The notes beneath the pieces were generated by a model that was not told where the DNA came from, searched no databases, and saw only the letters and a list, made by a program, of their open reading frames with translations. 64,000 nucleotides of DNA from Pseudomonas sp. Irchel s3f7 (lineage in GTDB: Bacteria; Pseudomonadota; Gammaproteobacteria; Pseudomonadales; Pseudomonadaceae). The stretch's first letter is position 1. The number at the start of each line of letters is the position of its first letter. A program made the translations under genes and the position numbers. The stretch is from NCBI RefSeq assembly GCF_900187615.1, contig NZ_FYDO01000004.1, positions 124,001-188,000 of the forward strand, given 5' to 3'. Positions 18,089 through 26,425 of this stretch are shown here, piece after piece.

Positions 18089-18183
18089 TCCGGCGTCAGG
18101 GTTTGCTTTGCAGCATGAGCCATCGGCTGCCGGCACGCTCGCCAGCTATCCTTTCTATTCAACCCATAACGCCGGACAGCGAA

Positions 18184-18855
18184 ATGCCCGCCCCCGAAAC
18201 CACCCTCCTCCAAAGCTGGCAGCGCAACGCCCAGGCCTGGATTGAAGCGATCCGCACCGGGACCATCGCCAGCCGCCAGCAAGTTACCGACCAGGCCATT
18301 TTGTGGGCAGTGCTCGGTTGCCAGCCCGAGCGCGTGCTCGACCTGGGATGCGGCGAGGGTTGGCTGTTGCGTGCGCTGGCTGCTCGGGGCATTACGGCGG
18401 TCGGCGTGGACGGTGATGCGACACTGGTCCACGCCGCACGGTCAGCAGGTTCTTCGCCGGTCCATCTGGCAAGCTATGAAGCTCTGGTCGAGGCGAAAGT
18501 AGACATCGGCCGCGACTACGACCTGATCTGCGCCAACTTCGCCCTGCTGCACCAGGACATCATCCCTTTACTCGCAGCGATGAACGCCCTGCTCGTTCCC
18601 GGCGGCACGCTGCTGATCCAGACATTGCATCCATGGACCGCTGCGGCGGGCGACTATCAGGACGGTTGGCGCGAGGAGTCCTTCGCCGCGTTCGAGGGCC
18701 AGTGGCAACCGATGCCGTGGTACTTCCGCAGTTTGTCGAGCTGGCTCAATGCGCTGGACATGGCCGGATTCCAACTCACCGCTTTGCAGGAGCCGCAACA
18801 CCCGCAGAGCCCGGTGCCGCAGTCGTTGCTGCTGAAAGCAACGCGACGGGGCTGA
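18184..18855 (+). CDS. Class I SAM-dependent methyltransferase
   Basis: This 223-residue protein has the class I motif I VLDLGCGEGWLLRAL (about residues 53-67), an acidic end of strand 2 in AVGVDGD, and motif IV-like YDLICANFALLHQD. The C-terminal part contains LHPWTAAAG and YFRSLSSWLNALDMAGF, as in small-molecule methyltransferases. The ATG at 18184 fits the usual MPAPE-type start; in-frame starts at 18115 and earlier are possible. The substrate is unknown. The gene ends 29 bases before the remnant of phuS; a REP-like palindrome lies between them, so its position next to the haem cluster may be the product of a deletion. Confidence 0.85.
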   Translation: MPAPETTLLQSWQRNAQAWIEAIRTGTIASRQQVTDQAILWAVLGCQPERVLDLGCGEGWLLRALAARGITAVGVDGDATLVHAARSAGSSPVHLASYEALVEAKVDIGRDYDLICANFALLHQDIIPLLAAMNALLVPGGTLLIQTLHPWTAAAGDYQDGWREESFAAFEGQWQPMPWYFRSLSSWLNALDMAGFQLTALQEPQHPQSPVPQSLLLKATRRG

Positions 18856-18869
18856 CTTCGCAGCCCAAC

Positions 18870-18888
18870 GGGGGCAAGCCCCCTCGCT
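18870..18888. repeat. Half REP-like palindrome at the phuS breakpoint
   Basis: The 19 bases CGGGGGCAAGCCCCCTCGC have the GGGGGC-aa-GCCCCC stem and CCTCGC flank of the GGGAGCAAGCTCCCTCGC repeats seen elsewhere in the window. It lies exactly where homology to PhuS starts. Confidence 0.6.
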
Positions 18889-19426
18889 GCAACCGCTGCC
18901 GGAAGCCAATACCCCACGCGCCGATGGTGAAGTCGATGTAGACACCCTGCGCAGCGAGTGGTCGCAACTCAAGGACACCCACGATTTCTTCATGCTGCTC
19001 AAGCGCAACGACGTGGCACGTACCCAGGCCCTGCGCCTGGCCGGTCAGGAATGGGCCGAGCCTCTGGCCACCGTCGAGCTGACCCGCATCATCGAAGAAG
19101 CGGGCAAGCGTGAAGTGCCGATCATGGTGTTCGGGGGCAACAAGCATTGCATCCAGATTCACTCCGGCCCGGTCAGCAACCTGCGCTGGATGGACACTTG
19201 GTTCAACGTGCTCGACCCGATGCTCAACCTGCACCTGAAAACCACGGGGGCGACTGAACTGTGGCGTGTGCGTAAGCCGAGCGTCGATGGCATCATCACC
19301 AGCTACGAAGGTTTCGATGCCGAAGGCGAACTGGTCATCCAGTTGTTCGGCGTGCGCAAGCCGGGCATTCCTGAGCGTGACGACTGGCGTGCCCTGGCTG
19401 AAACCGCCACCCCTCTGATCGGCTAA
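18884..19426 (+). pseudogene. phuS: phuS/hemS remnant (C-terminal half of haem-trafficking protein)
   Basis: The frame is open from 18836, and homology to HemS/PhuS/HmuS begins near SLQPLPEA (18884). It continues through LRSEWSQLKDTHDF, QALRLAG and GPVSNLRWMDTWFNVLDP to the normal C-terminus DDWRALAE. PhuS is about 350 residues, so roughly 170 N-terminal residues are gone. The only ATG in frame (18992) gives 144 residues and has no ribosome-binding site. PhuS shuttles haem from the PhuUV permease to haem oxygenase; the C-terminal half retains the second repeat of the fold but loses the N-terminal one. The haem ABC genes follow 12 bases later and are intact. A REP-like palindrome marks the breakpoint. 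Confidence 0.85.
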
Positions 19427-19438
19427 GGAATAGTCCCG

Positions 19439-20323
19439 ATGCGTATGAAAACACTGCTGGCCTGTGCCAGCGTGCTCGTCAGCCAGATGGCCGTCGCCGA
19501 CGCCCTGCCCCAGCGCTGGGTCAGTGCCGGCGGCGCTTTCAGCGAATGGGTGGTCGCCCTCGGTGGCGAAAGCAAACTGGTGGGTGTCGACAGCACCAGC
19601 CAGTACCCGCCATCGCTGCGCAGCCTGCCCGGCGTCGGCTACCAGCGTGCGCTGGCGGCCGAAGACATTCTGACCTTGAAACCGGACATCCTGGTGGGCA
19701 GCGTCGAAATGGGGCCACCGCCCGTGCTGGAGCAACTCAAAGCAGCCGGCGTGCGCATTGAGTTGCTGTCGGCCAAGGCTGACGTACCCGCCCTTCAACA
19801 TAACCTGTCCGAGCTCGGGCAACTGCTGGGCAAAGAGGCCGAGGCGCAAGCGTTGATGGGCGGTTACCTGACGCGTCTGCAAACCCAGGCCGACTGGGTC
19901 AGACAGGCACAGCAGCAATCCCCGGCACCGCGGGTGTTGATGCTGCTCAGCCATTCCGGCGGCAACCTGCAAGTGGCAGGCAAGGACACATTGGCCGCCT
20001 GGATGATCGAACAGGCCGGGGGCAAAAGCCTGGGCGAGCACAACGGCTACAAGCCGGTTTCCAATGAAGCCATGCTGGCGCTTGATCCGCAGGTGATCAT
20101 CTTCGCCGGTGCTCGTCTGGAAGGCGACGCGGCGGGCAAAGCCCTGCTGGAGCAGAACCCGATCCTGGCACAAACCCGGGCCGGGCGTGACGGCCGGGTG
20201 CTGGTGATCGATCCGACGCTGCTGGTTGGCGGCCTGGGTCCACGCGTGCCGGATGCGTTGAACCGTCTCGCCACCGCGTTCTACCCGGACGTCAAAGTGC
20301 AGACCGCCGAGATCAGCCAATGA
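19439..20323 (+). CDS. phuT: Haem ABC transporter periplasmic binding protein
   Basis: This 294-residue class III (BtuF-like) binding protein has a signal peptide ending at about VADA. The segment RWVSAGGAFSEWVVALGG and the haem-ligand tyrosine in GVGYQRALAAEDIL match PhuT/ShuT, which bind haem through a single Tyr. The C-terminal lobe contains GGKSLGEHNGYKPVSNEAML, as in the family. It delivers haem to the PhuUV permease. AAGGAA precedes the start, and its stop overlaps the phuU start (ATGA). In an intact locus a PhuR receptor and PhuS lie upstream; here phuR is absent and phuS is broken. Confidence 0.93.
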   Translation: MRMKTLLACASVLVSQMAVADALPQRWVSAGGAFSEWVVALGGESKLVGVDSTSQYPPSLRSLPGVGYQRALAAEDILTLKPDILVGSVEMGPPPVLEQLKAAGVRIELLSAKADVPALQHNLSELGQLLGKEAEAQALMGGYLTRLQTQADWVRQAQQQSPAPRVLMLLSHSGGNLQVAGKDTLAAWMIEQAGGKSLGEHNGYKPVSNEAMLALDPQVIIFAGARLEGDAAGKALLEQNPILAQTRAGRDGRVLVIDPTLLVGGLGPRVPDALNRLATAFYPDVKVQTAEISQ

Positions 20324-21357
20324 CGGCCATTTTTCGGCCGCGTCCGACGTTGATCTGTTTGCTGTTGTTGCTGGTTGTCGTGTTCTGGCTATCCCTGGCC
20401 CTCGGGCCGGTCAGCCTGCCGCTGGGCGATACGCTACTGGCCGGAATGCGTCTGCTCGGTTTGCCGCTTGAAGGCGGCGACACGCAACAGGCGGAGCTGA
20501 TCCTGGGTCAGATCCGCCTGCCGCGCAGTTTGCTCGGCATTGCCGTCGGTTCGGTACTGGCGCTGTCAGGTGTGGCGATGCAGGGGTTGTTTCGCAACCC
20601 CTTGGCAGACCCGGGCCTGGTCGGCGTCTCTGGTGGTGCAGCGCTGGGTGCCGCTTTCGCCATTGTCGGCGGCAGCATGCTCGGTGGAATGCCGCCGGCC
20701 GTAGAGCCCTATCTGCTGTCGGTCAGTGCCTTTGTCGGTGGCTTGATCGTGACGGCGGTGGTGTATCGCTTCGGTCGTCGCAACGGGCAAACCGACGTCG
20801 CCACCATGCTGCTGGCGGGTGTGGCGATGACGGCGATGGCCGGTGCCGGTGTCGGTCTGTTCACCTATCTGGCCGACGATGCGACCTTGCGTACCCTGAC
20901 GTTCTGGAACCTGGGCAGCCTAAACGGCGCCAGTTATCCGCGGTTGTGGCCGCTGTTGATCGTCACCGTCGGCGTGGCGCTGTGGCTGCCACGTCGTGCG
21001 GCGGCACTCAATGCGATGCTGCTGGGCGAGTCGGAAGCCCGTCACCTGGGCTTCGACATCGAGCGGATCAAGATGGAGCTGGTGTTGTGCACAGCCCTGG
21101 GTGTGGGTGCCGCCGTCGCGGCTGCCGGGTTGATCGGTTTTATCGGTCTGGTGGTGCCACACCTGATGCGTCTGCTGGTCGGGCCGGATCATCGAGTCTT
21201 GTTGCCCGCCTCCTTGCTCGCCGGTGCCAGCCTGTTGCTGCTCGCCGATCTGGCTGCGCGCCTGCTGTTGGCGCCAGCGGAATTGCCGATCGGGATCGTC
21301 ACGGCACTCATTGGCGCGCCGTTCTTTCTTTACTTGCTGGTACGAGGGCGTTCCTGA
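20320..21357 (+). CDS. phuU: Haem ABC transporter permease
   Basis: This 345-residue FecCD-family permease has about ten transmembrane helices. Conserved features include [41 protein letters not shown], and the coupling region [20 protein letters not shown], which is diagnostic of FecCD/BtuC proteins. The start overlaps phuT by 4 bases and its stop overlaps the phuV start (TGATG), so the three are translationally coupled. It acts as a dimer in the inner membrane to import haem. Confidence 0.95.
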   Translation: MTAIFRPRPTLICLLLLLVVVFWLSLALGPVSLPLGDTLLAGMRLLGLPLEGGDTQQAELILGQIRLPRSLLGIAVGSVLALSGVAMQGLFRNPLADPGLVGVSGGAALGAAFAIVGGSMLGGMPPAVEPYLLSVSAFVGGLIVTAVVYRFGRRNGQTDVATMLLAGVAMTAMAGAGVGLFTYLADDATLRTLTFWNLGSLNGASYPRLWPLLIVTVGVALWLPRRAAALNAMLLGESEARHLGFDIERIKMELVLCTALGVGAAVAAAGLIGFIGLVVPHLMRLLVGPDHRVLLPASLLAGASLLLLADLAARLLLAPAELPIGIVTALIGAPFFLYLLVRGRS

Positions 21358-22124
21358 TGCTGCGGGCAAACAACTTGCTGGTACGCCGGGGCAGCCGCAC
21401 GGTACTGGCGAACATCGATATCGAATTGCGTCCGGGGGAAGTGCTCGGCGTGCTGGGGCCGAACGGCGCCGGCAAAAGCACCCTGCTCGCGGCCTTGTGC
21501 GGTGAATTGGCGGCCAGCGAAGGCAAGGTCAGCCTGGACGAGCGGCCACTCGCCGACTGGCCGGGCCAGGAGCGGGCCAGACGGTTGGCGGTGCTACCGC
21601 AAAGTTCAAGCCTGAACTTTGCGTTCACGGTCAACGAAGTGGTCGGCATGGGGCGCCTGCCCTACGCCAGTGGTCGCGTGCGCGATGCCGAAATCGTCGC
21701 CGAAGCACTGCGTGCCGCCGACGCTCTGCATCTGGCTGGGCGCAGTTATCTGGCGCTGTCCGGTGGCGAACGCCAACGTGTGCATCTGGCGCGGGTGCTC
21801 GCTCAGCTTTGGCCGGGGGCCGAAGGGCAAACCCTGCTGCTCGACGAGCCGACGTCGATGCTTGATCCGCTGCACCAGCACACCATTCTGCAAGCCGTGC
21901 GCGACTTCGCCGGACGCGGTGCAGCGGTGCTGGTCATCTTGCACGACCTCAACCTGGCGGCACGTTACTGCGATCACTTGTTGCTGCTGCAACAAGGCCT
22001 GCCCCACGCCTACGGCCCACCGGCAGAAGTCCTGACTGCCGAGGCACTGGCCGCGGTGTATGGATTGGAAGTGTTGATTCATCAGCATCCGGAACGCGGC
22101 CACCCGTTGATCATTGCGCGCTGA
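21357..22124 (+). CDS. phuV: Haem ABC transporter ATP-binding protein
   Basis: This 255-residue ATPase has Walker [10 protein letters not shown] (about residues 37-45), signature [18 protein letters not shown], Walker [13 protein letters not shown] and the switch [18 protein letters not shown] follows Walker B as in HmuV/PhuV. The start ATG at 21357 overlaps the phuU stop by one base; a longer frame beginning inside phuU is a shadow. It powers haem import. A weak GC hairpin follows before the ChaN-like gene. Confidence 0.95.
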   Translation: MLRANNLLVRRGSRTVLANIDIELRPGEVLGVLGPNGAGKSTLLAALCGELAASEGKVSLDERPLADWPGQERARRLAVLPQSSSLNFAFTVNEVVGMGRLPYASGRVRDAEIVAEALRAADALHLAGRSYLALSGGERQRVHLARVLAQLWPGAEGQTLLLDEPTSMLDPLHQHTILQAVRDFAGRGAAVLVILHDLNLAARYCDHLLLLQQGLPHAYGPPAEVLTAEALAAVYGLEVLIHQHPERGHPLIIAR

Positions 22125-22129
22125 TACCC

Positions 22130-22156
22130 GCCCCCTCCTCTCACAGTCGAGGGGGC
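22130..22156 (+). terminator. GC-rich hairpin between phuV and the ChaN gene
   Basis: GCCCCCTC (22130-22137) pairs with GAGGGGGC (22149-22156) across 11 bases. There is no T-run, so it may only attenuate or stabilise the message. Confidence 0.35.
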
Positions 22157-22178
22157 CTCTGTCTATTAAGGAAAACCC

Positions 22179-23063
22179 ATGCGCTTTCTGTTGCTCTGTG
22201 CATTCAGTCTGCTGGCTGCCTGCCAAACCCATCACGTCACGCCACCGCCGGCGCCAATCGCCCCGCAAGGACGTGATCACACCGACTTCGGCGTTATCCG
22301 CGAGCTGTCCACCGGCCAAACGCTGACACCCCAAGAACTGGTCTTGCGATTGGCCGTCGCGCCTCGCGTACTGGTCGGCGAACAGCACGACAACCCGGAT
22401 CACCACGCCCTGCAATTGTGGCTACTGCGTGAACTGGCGGCCCAGCGCCCACAAGGCAGCTTGCTGATGGAAATGCTCACCCCCGATCAGCAGGCCAAGG
22501 TCGATGCGGCACAAGCCGCCACTCGCGCCGGACAACCACCGGCCGACCCGTTCAAGGCGCTGGCCTGGCAGAAAAATTGGGACTGGAGCGTCTATGGCGC
22601 ACTGGTGACCTACGCGTTGCGTCAGCCGTATCCACTGATGTCCGCCAACCTCGATCGTGCGCAGATCATGCAGATCTACAAACAGCGTCCGGTGCTCCAG
22701 GGTGAAGCGTCCACCACCCAACAGGTGCAGGCGACGTTGCTCGACGATATTCGCGAATCCCATTGCGGCTTGCTTCCCGAAGCGCAGATGCCCGCGATGC
22801 TCGCCGTGCAGCAACAGCGCGACCGACGCATGGCCGAGCGCTTGATGGCCGCGCCGACACCGGCGCTGCTGTTGGCCGGGGCGTTTCATGTGCGTAAGGA
22901 TTTGGGCGTGCCGCTGCACCTGAAGGACCTGGGCGCGGGCGAAGGCAATGCGGTGCTGGTTCTGGCGGAAGTGGGCAAGACCGTGACCGCCGACAGCGCG
23001 GACTACGTGTGGTACACCGCCGCGCAACCCGAACAGGATCACTGCGCAAAGCTGCGTCGTTAA
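22179..23063 (+). CDS. ChaN-family haem-binding lipoprotein (PhuW-like)
   Basis: This 294-residue protein has a lipobox LLAAC at residues 12-16. The body is the ChaN/Tiki fold: RVLVGEQHDNPDHHALQLWLL near residues 64-84, SLLMEMLTPDQQ, DWSVYGALVTYAL, and LLLAGAFHVRKDLGVP near the end. The GEQHDNPDHH and GAFHVR His/Glu residues fit the bi-metal or haem site. In P. aeruginosa the equivalent gene closes the phu operon as phuW. AAGGAAAA precedes the ATG. It probably assists haem binding at the inner leaflet of the outer membrane. Confidence 0.87.
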   Translation: MRFLLLCAFSLLAACQTHHVTPPPAPIAPQGRDHTDFGVIRELSTGQTLTPQELVLRLAVAPRVLVGEQHDNPDHHALQLWLLRELAAQRPQGSLLMEMLTPDQQAKVDAAQAATRAGQPPADPFKALAWQKNWDWSVYGALVTYALRQPYPLMSANLDRAQIMQIYKQRPVLQGEASTTQQVQATLLDDIRESHCGLLPEAQMPAMLAVQQQRDRRMAERLMAAPTPALLLAGAFHVRKDLGVPLHLKDLGAGEGNAVLVLAEVGKTVTADSADYVWYTAAQPEQDHCAKLRR

Positions 23064-23078
23064 TCCCAACTGATACCT

Positions 23079-23110
23079 TTGTGGCGAGGGAGCAAGCTCC
23101 CTCGCCACAA
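23079..23110. repeat. REP-like palindrome (GTGGCGAGGGAG class)
   Basis: TTGTGGCGAGGGAG (23079-23092) and CTCCCTCGCCACAA (23097-23110) form a perfect 14-bp palindrome with a 4-base loop. The same class recurs at 31009-31115. Confidence 0.85.
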
Positions 23111-23280
23111 GAGCAATCCGATCTCAGATGAGCGGCGCGACACTATGTCACGCCTCCCCACCGGTCCAATGGTCGAATCCAATCCTCCAGCACCGGCACA
23201 GTTTGCTACCATCCTCGCGTTTTTTTCGTCTGTACAGTCATCACGCTGTCATTTCAGCCTGTTCAACAGGATGCTTTTCC

Positions 23281-23886
23281 ATGAGTACTTCGTATACCCG
23301 CCGAACTGTCCTGCAAGGCATGGGCTTGTTGAGCCTCGGCCTGCTCGCCGGTTGCGATGGCAGCAGCAAGCTGTCGTTCCAGTACGGCAAGGACCTCAGC
23401 GACAAGATCATGGGGCGTAATTTCAAGCTCAAGGACGCCCAGGGCGAAACGAGAATGCTGGGCAGCTATCGCGGCATGATGCCGATGATTTTTTTCGGTT
23501 TCACCCAATGCCCGGCGGTGTGCCCGACCACGCTGGCCCGTGCGGCACAGGCCAAGAAACTGATGGGACGCGACGGCGAAAGGTTGCAGGTGATCTTCAT
23601 CACCCTCGACCCCGAGCGCGACACACCAGAGATGCTCGACAAGTATGTGAAGGCGTTCGACCCGAGTTTCGAAGCGCTGTACGGCACGCTGGAAGAAACC
23701 GCCGCCACCGCCAAAGAGTTCGGCGTGTTCTTCGAAAAAGTCCCGAGCGGCGATACCTATACCCTTTCCCACACCGCGACCAGTTTTGTCTTCGACTCCC
23801 GGGGCAATCTGCGCCTGGGCCTGTCCGCGTCCCTGACTGCACAAGAGTGCGCAGAAGATCTGCTCACCGTGATGGAGGTTTGCTGA
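23281..23886 (+). CDS. SCO1/SenC-family copper chaperone lipoprotein
   Basis: This 201-residue protein has a lipobox LLAGC near residue 24 and a thioredoxin-like SCO domain. The copper ligands are visible: the two Cys in FGFTQCPAVCPTTLA and the His in YTLSHTATSFVFD; ITLDPERDTPEML is also typical. SCO proteins insert copper into the CuA site of cytochrome c oxidase. The ATG at 23281 is chosen because it directly precedes the Arg-rich signal peptide; an upstream frame extension of about 50 residues has no signal. The PCu(A)C gene follows after 1 base, so the pair forms a copper-delivery operon. Confidence 0.93.
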   Translation: MSTSYTRRTVLQGMGLLSLGLLAGCDGSSKLSFQYGKDLSDKIMGRNFKLKDAQGETRMLGSYRGMMPMIFFGFTQCPAVCPTTLARAAQAKKLMGRDGERLQVIFITLDPERDTPEMLDKYVKAFDPSFEALYGTLEETAATAKEFGVFFEKVPSGDTYTLSHTATSFVFDSRGNLRLGLSASLTAQECAEDLLTVMEVC

Positions 23887-23887
23887 T

Positions 23888-24397
23888 ATGACTACCCCAC
23901 AGGCTAAAATCCGTTTCGCACAACGTTGCAAGCAACTGGCGCTGGGCTTGTCTCTGGTCGGTCTCGCCTGGCAGGTGTCGGCTCAGACCCAGGTTGATGA
24001 CGCCTGGGTGCGTGCCACCGTGGCTGGCCAGCCATCGAGCGGTGCCTTCATGACATTGACGGCGAGCAGCGACAGCAAGCTGCTGAGCGTGCAATCACCC
24101 GTCGCCAAGGCAGTACAGATCCATGAATCAAGCATGAAAGACGATGTGATGAAGATGCAGCAGGTCGAATCTGTTGCACTGCCGGCGGGCAAAGCGGTGA
24201 GTTTTGATCCCCACGGCTACCACATCATGCTGATGGACCTGACCGCCCAGATCAAGGAAGGCGATCAGGTACCGTTGACCCTGACCGTCGAAGACGCCAA
24301 GGGTGAGAAAGAGATCATCCAGGTCCAGGCCATCGCCAAGGCACTCGGTACGATGGACCACAACAAGATGATGCACGACCACAGCAAGATGAATTAA
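23888..24397 (+). CDS. Copper chaperone PCu(A)C
   Basis: This 169-residue periplasmic protein has a signal peptide ending near VSAQTQ. The domain shows the H-Mx10-M-x21-H-x-M copper motif: IHESSMKDDVMKMQQVE, then SFDPHGYHIMLMDL. The tail (MDHNKMMHDHSKMN) is Met/His-rich and likely binds extra copper. PCu(A)C proteins pass Cu(I) to the CuA centre together with SCO1, whose gene is immediately upstream. A strong terminator follows. Confidence 0.93.
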   Translation: MTTPQAKIRFAQRCKQLALGLSLVGLAWQVSAQTQVDDAWVRATVAGQPSSGAFMTLTASSDSKLLSVQSPVAKAVQIHESSMKDDVMKMQQVESVALPAGKAVSFDPHGYHIMLMDLTAQIKEGDQVPLTLTVEDAKGEKEIIQVQAIAKALGTMDHNKMMHDHSKMN

Positions 24398-24426
24398 TAC
24401 CCCGCCTGACGCTGCCCCCTCCTATC

Positions 24427-24463
24427 AGGTCTTGGTGACGCTTTCGTTTCATCACCAAGACCT
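24427..24463. terminator. Bidirectional terminator
   Basis: AGGTCTTGGTGA (24427-24438) pairs with TCACCAAGACCT (24452-24463) over 12 bp and is followed by TTT. It separates the copper operon from a convergent small gene. Confidence 0.88.
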
Positions 24464-24509
24464 TTTCAATATCAGGCTCAAATGAGCTTGAGCATGACGG
24501 TGATGTTAG

Positions 24510-24839
24510 TTACTTACGCGCCACTTTGTAGCTGACGCAATCTTCATAAAAAATCTTCCGTACCGCTTCCGGCTTCAGTCGTGAAGGGCTGTCATACGTT
24601 TGCTCGGTGATTCCCATGGCCATCATGCGCATCCATGATTTCGCGAACTTGTAGGCCTGGATTTTCTGGCGGGCGGCATATAACGAAACCCCTGAAAGCT
24701 TGAGTTCCTGTGCTCTTGCGGCCGTTCCGCCGCCCCAACTGCACATGTAATGATCATTGGAATTCAGATCCTTGCCGTGGACTGAACTCACAATTCCGGC
24801 CAAAAACAGCGGAAGTAATCTAATCCCTTTCTTGCACAT
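24510..24839 (-). CDS. Small secreted protein, unknown function
   Basis: This 109-residue protein has a clear signal peptide (residues 1-22, ending VHGK). The mature part has two Cys (in YMCSWGGGTAARAQ and YEDCVSYKV) that could form a disulfide, and a mostly helical middle. I recognise no named family. The gene is single, converges on the copper operon, and is separated from potE by about 180 AT-richer bases. Confidence that it is coding rests on the signal peptide and ordered composition. Confidence 0.65.
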   Translation of the reverse strand: MCKKGIRLLPLFLAGIVSSVHGKDLNSNDHYMCSWGGGTAARAQELKLSGVSLYAARQKIQAYKFAKSWMRMMAMGITEQTYDSPSRLKPEAVRKIFYEDCVSYKVARK

Positions 24840-25022
24840 TTCGACCTATCTAACCCACTGAAAACAAAGTAATTCTGAAGAGGACTTTGGACGTCATGGG
24901 CCAGCATTGTGCCTTTTCTTCAAAATCTATAAAAAAAGCTAATGGATGAGCTCAATTTCTTGCGAGTTTTCAAACCTTTGCTATAGATAACTCTCTATCT
25001 CGCCAACTAGTGAGGCAACGAA

Positions 25023-26405
25023 ATGTCAGTCGCAAAAAAAATGAGTGTGGGGCAACTGACGATGTTGACCGCCGTCAACATGTTGGGCTCAGGGATTGTG
25101 CTACTACCGACGAAACTCGCCGAGGTCGGTGCAATTTCGATTCTTTCCTGGCTGGTGACAGCCACCGGTTCACTCGCTCTGGCCTACGCCTTTGCGCGAT
25201 GCGGGATGCTCAGTCGAAAGACCGGCGGCATGGGCGGCTACGCCGAATATACCTTCGGTAAAGCCGGCAACTACATCACCAACTACACCTACGGTCTCTC
25301 GCTGTTGATTGCCAACGTGGCGATCAGTATTACTGCGGTGGGTTATATCCAGGTGTTGTTCGGGATAAAACTTGATTCACTGCAAGTGGGTCTGGCAACT
25401 ATCGCACTGCTGTGGCTCACCACCTTCGCCAACTTTGGCGGCGCGAGCATCACCGGCCGTATCGGTGCCATTACGGTGTGGGGTGTAATCGCGCCGGTCG
25501 TTCTGGTGTCCACCATTGGCTGGTTCTGGTTCGACAGCAGCGTTTACGCCGCTGGCTGGAACCCGCATGACAAGGGATGGTTCGAAGCAGCCGGCGCCTC
25601 GGTGGCGATCACGCTGTGGGCCTTCCTGGGTCTTGAATCGGCTTGCGCCAACACCGATGCAGTGGAAAACCCAGAGCGGAACGTGCCAATCGCAGTACTG
25701 GGTGGCACCTTGGGGGCGGCGGTGATCTACATCGTTTCCACCAACGTCATCTTCGGCATCGTCGGCAACGAAGAGCTGGTCGCTTCCACTGCGCCGTTCG
25801 GCCTGGTGTTCGCCAAGATGTTCACCCCAATGGTCGGGGACATCGTGATGGCCGCGATGGTACTTGCCTGTATCGGTTCGCTGCTGGGTTGGCAGTTCAC
25901 CATCGCCCAGGTGTACAAAAGCTCGGCGGACACCGGTTACTTCCTGTCGATCTTCGCCAAGGGTAACAAGGCTGGCACTCCGATTGTCGGCATGCTGGTG
26001 CTGTTGGCTGCGCAGACCGCGCTGGCCCTGCTCACCATCAGTCCTGACTTGAGCAAGCAATTCGACACGCTGGTCAACCTCGCGGTAGTCACCAACCTGG
26101 TGCCTTACATCCTCTCCATGGCCGCGTTGATGACCATGCAAAAAGTCTCCAATGTGCCGGAAAGCAAGGCACTGGCGACCAACGTTATTGCCTTGATCGC
26201 AGCGGCTTACAGCTACCTGGCACTTTACAGTTCCGGTGAGCAGGCAATGATGTTGGGCGGCGTGGCAACCATCTTCGGTTACACCCTGTTCGGCTTCGTC
26301 AACAACCGTCTGATCCGCCTTGAAGCACTTAACAACAGCGTACCGACGCAAACCGTCAGCGCGCAGCACATTACTGGCGAGCCTGTTCCAGTGAACAGCT
26401 TGTAA
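25023..26405 (+). CDS. potE: Putrescine/ornithine-type APC antiporter (PotE)
   Basis: This 460-residue, twelve-helix APC transporter is very close to E. coli PotE over its whole length: VGQLTMLTAVNMLGSGIVLL, GGMGGYAEYTFGKAGNY, WAFLGLESACANTDAVENP and LLGWQFTIAQVYKSS all match. PotE exchanges extracellular ornithine for cytosolic putrescine. It is followed by an amino-acid decarboxylase 20 bases later, the standard acid-resistance pairing: the decarboxylase consumes a proton and the antiporter exports the amine. Compared with E. coli, the gene order is reversed (antiporter first). If the decarboxylase is arginine- or lysine-specific, the antiporter may carry that pair instead. Confidence 0.9.
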   Translation: MSVAKKMSVGQLTMLTAVNMLGSGIVLLPTKLAEVGAISILSWLVTATGSLALAYAFARCGMLSRKTGGMGGYAEYTFGKAGNYITNYTYGLSLLIANVAISITAVGYIQVLFGIKLDSLQVGLATIALLWLTTFANFGGASITGRIGAITVWGVIAPVVLVSTIGWFWFDSSVYAAGWNPHDKGWFEAAGASVAITLWAFLGLESACANTDAVENPERNVPIAVLGGTLGAAVIYIVSTNVIFGIVGNEELVASTAPFGLVFAKMFTPMVGDIVMAAMVLACIGSLLGWQFTIAQVYKSSADTGYFLSIFAKGNKAGTPIVGMLVLLAAQTALALLTISPDLSKQFDTLVNLAVVTNLVPYILSMAALMTMQKVSNVPESKALATNVIALIAAAYSYLALYSSGEQAMMLGGVATIFGYTLFGFVNNRLIRLEALNNSVPTQTVSAQHITGEPVPVNSL

Positions 26406-26425
26406 TCGACTCTGGAGGATCAATC

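Noticed and set aside
18776..20320. 514-residue leftward frame opposite phuT and the phuS remnant
   Set aside because: Shadow frame; phuT on the plus strand has clear family motifs and overlaps phuU correctly.
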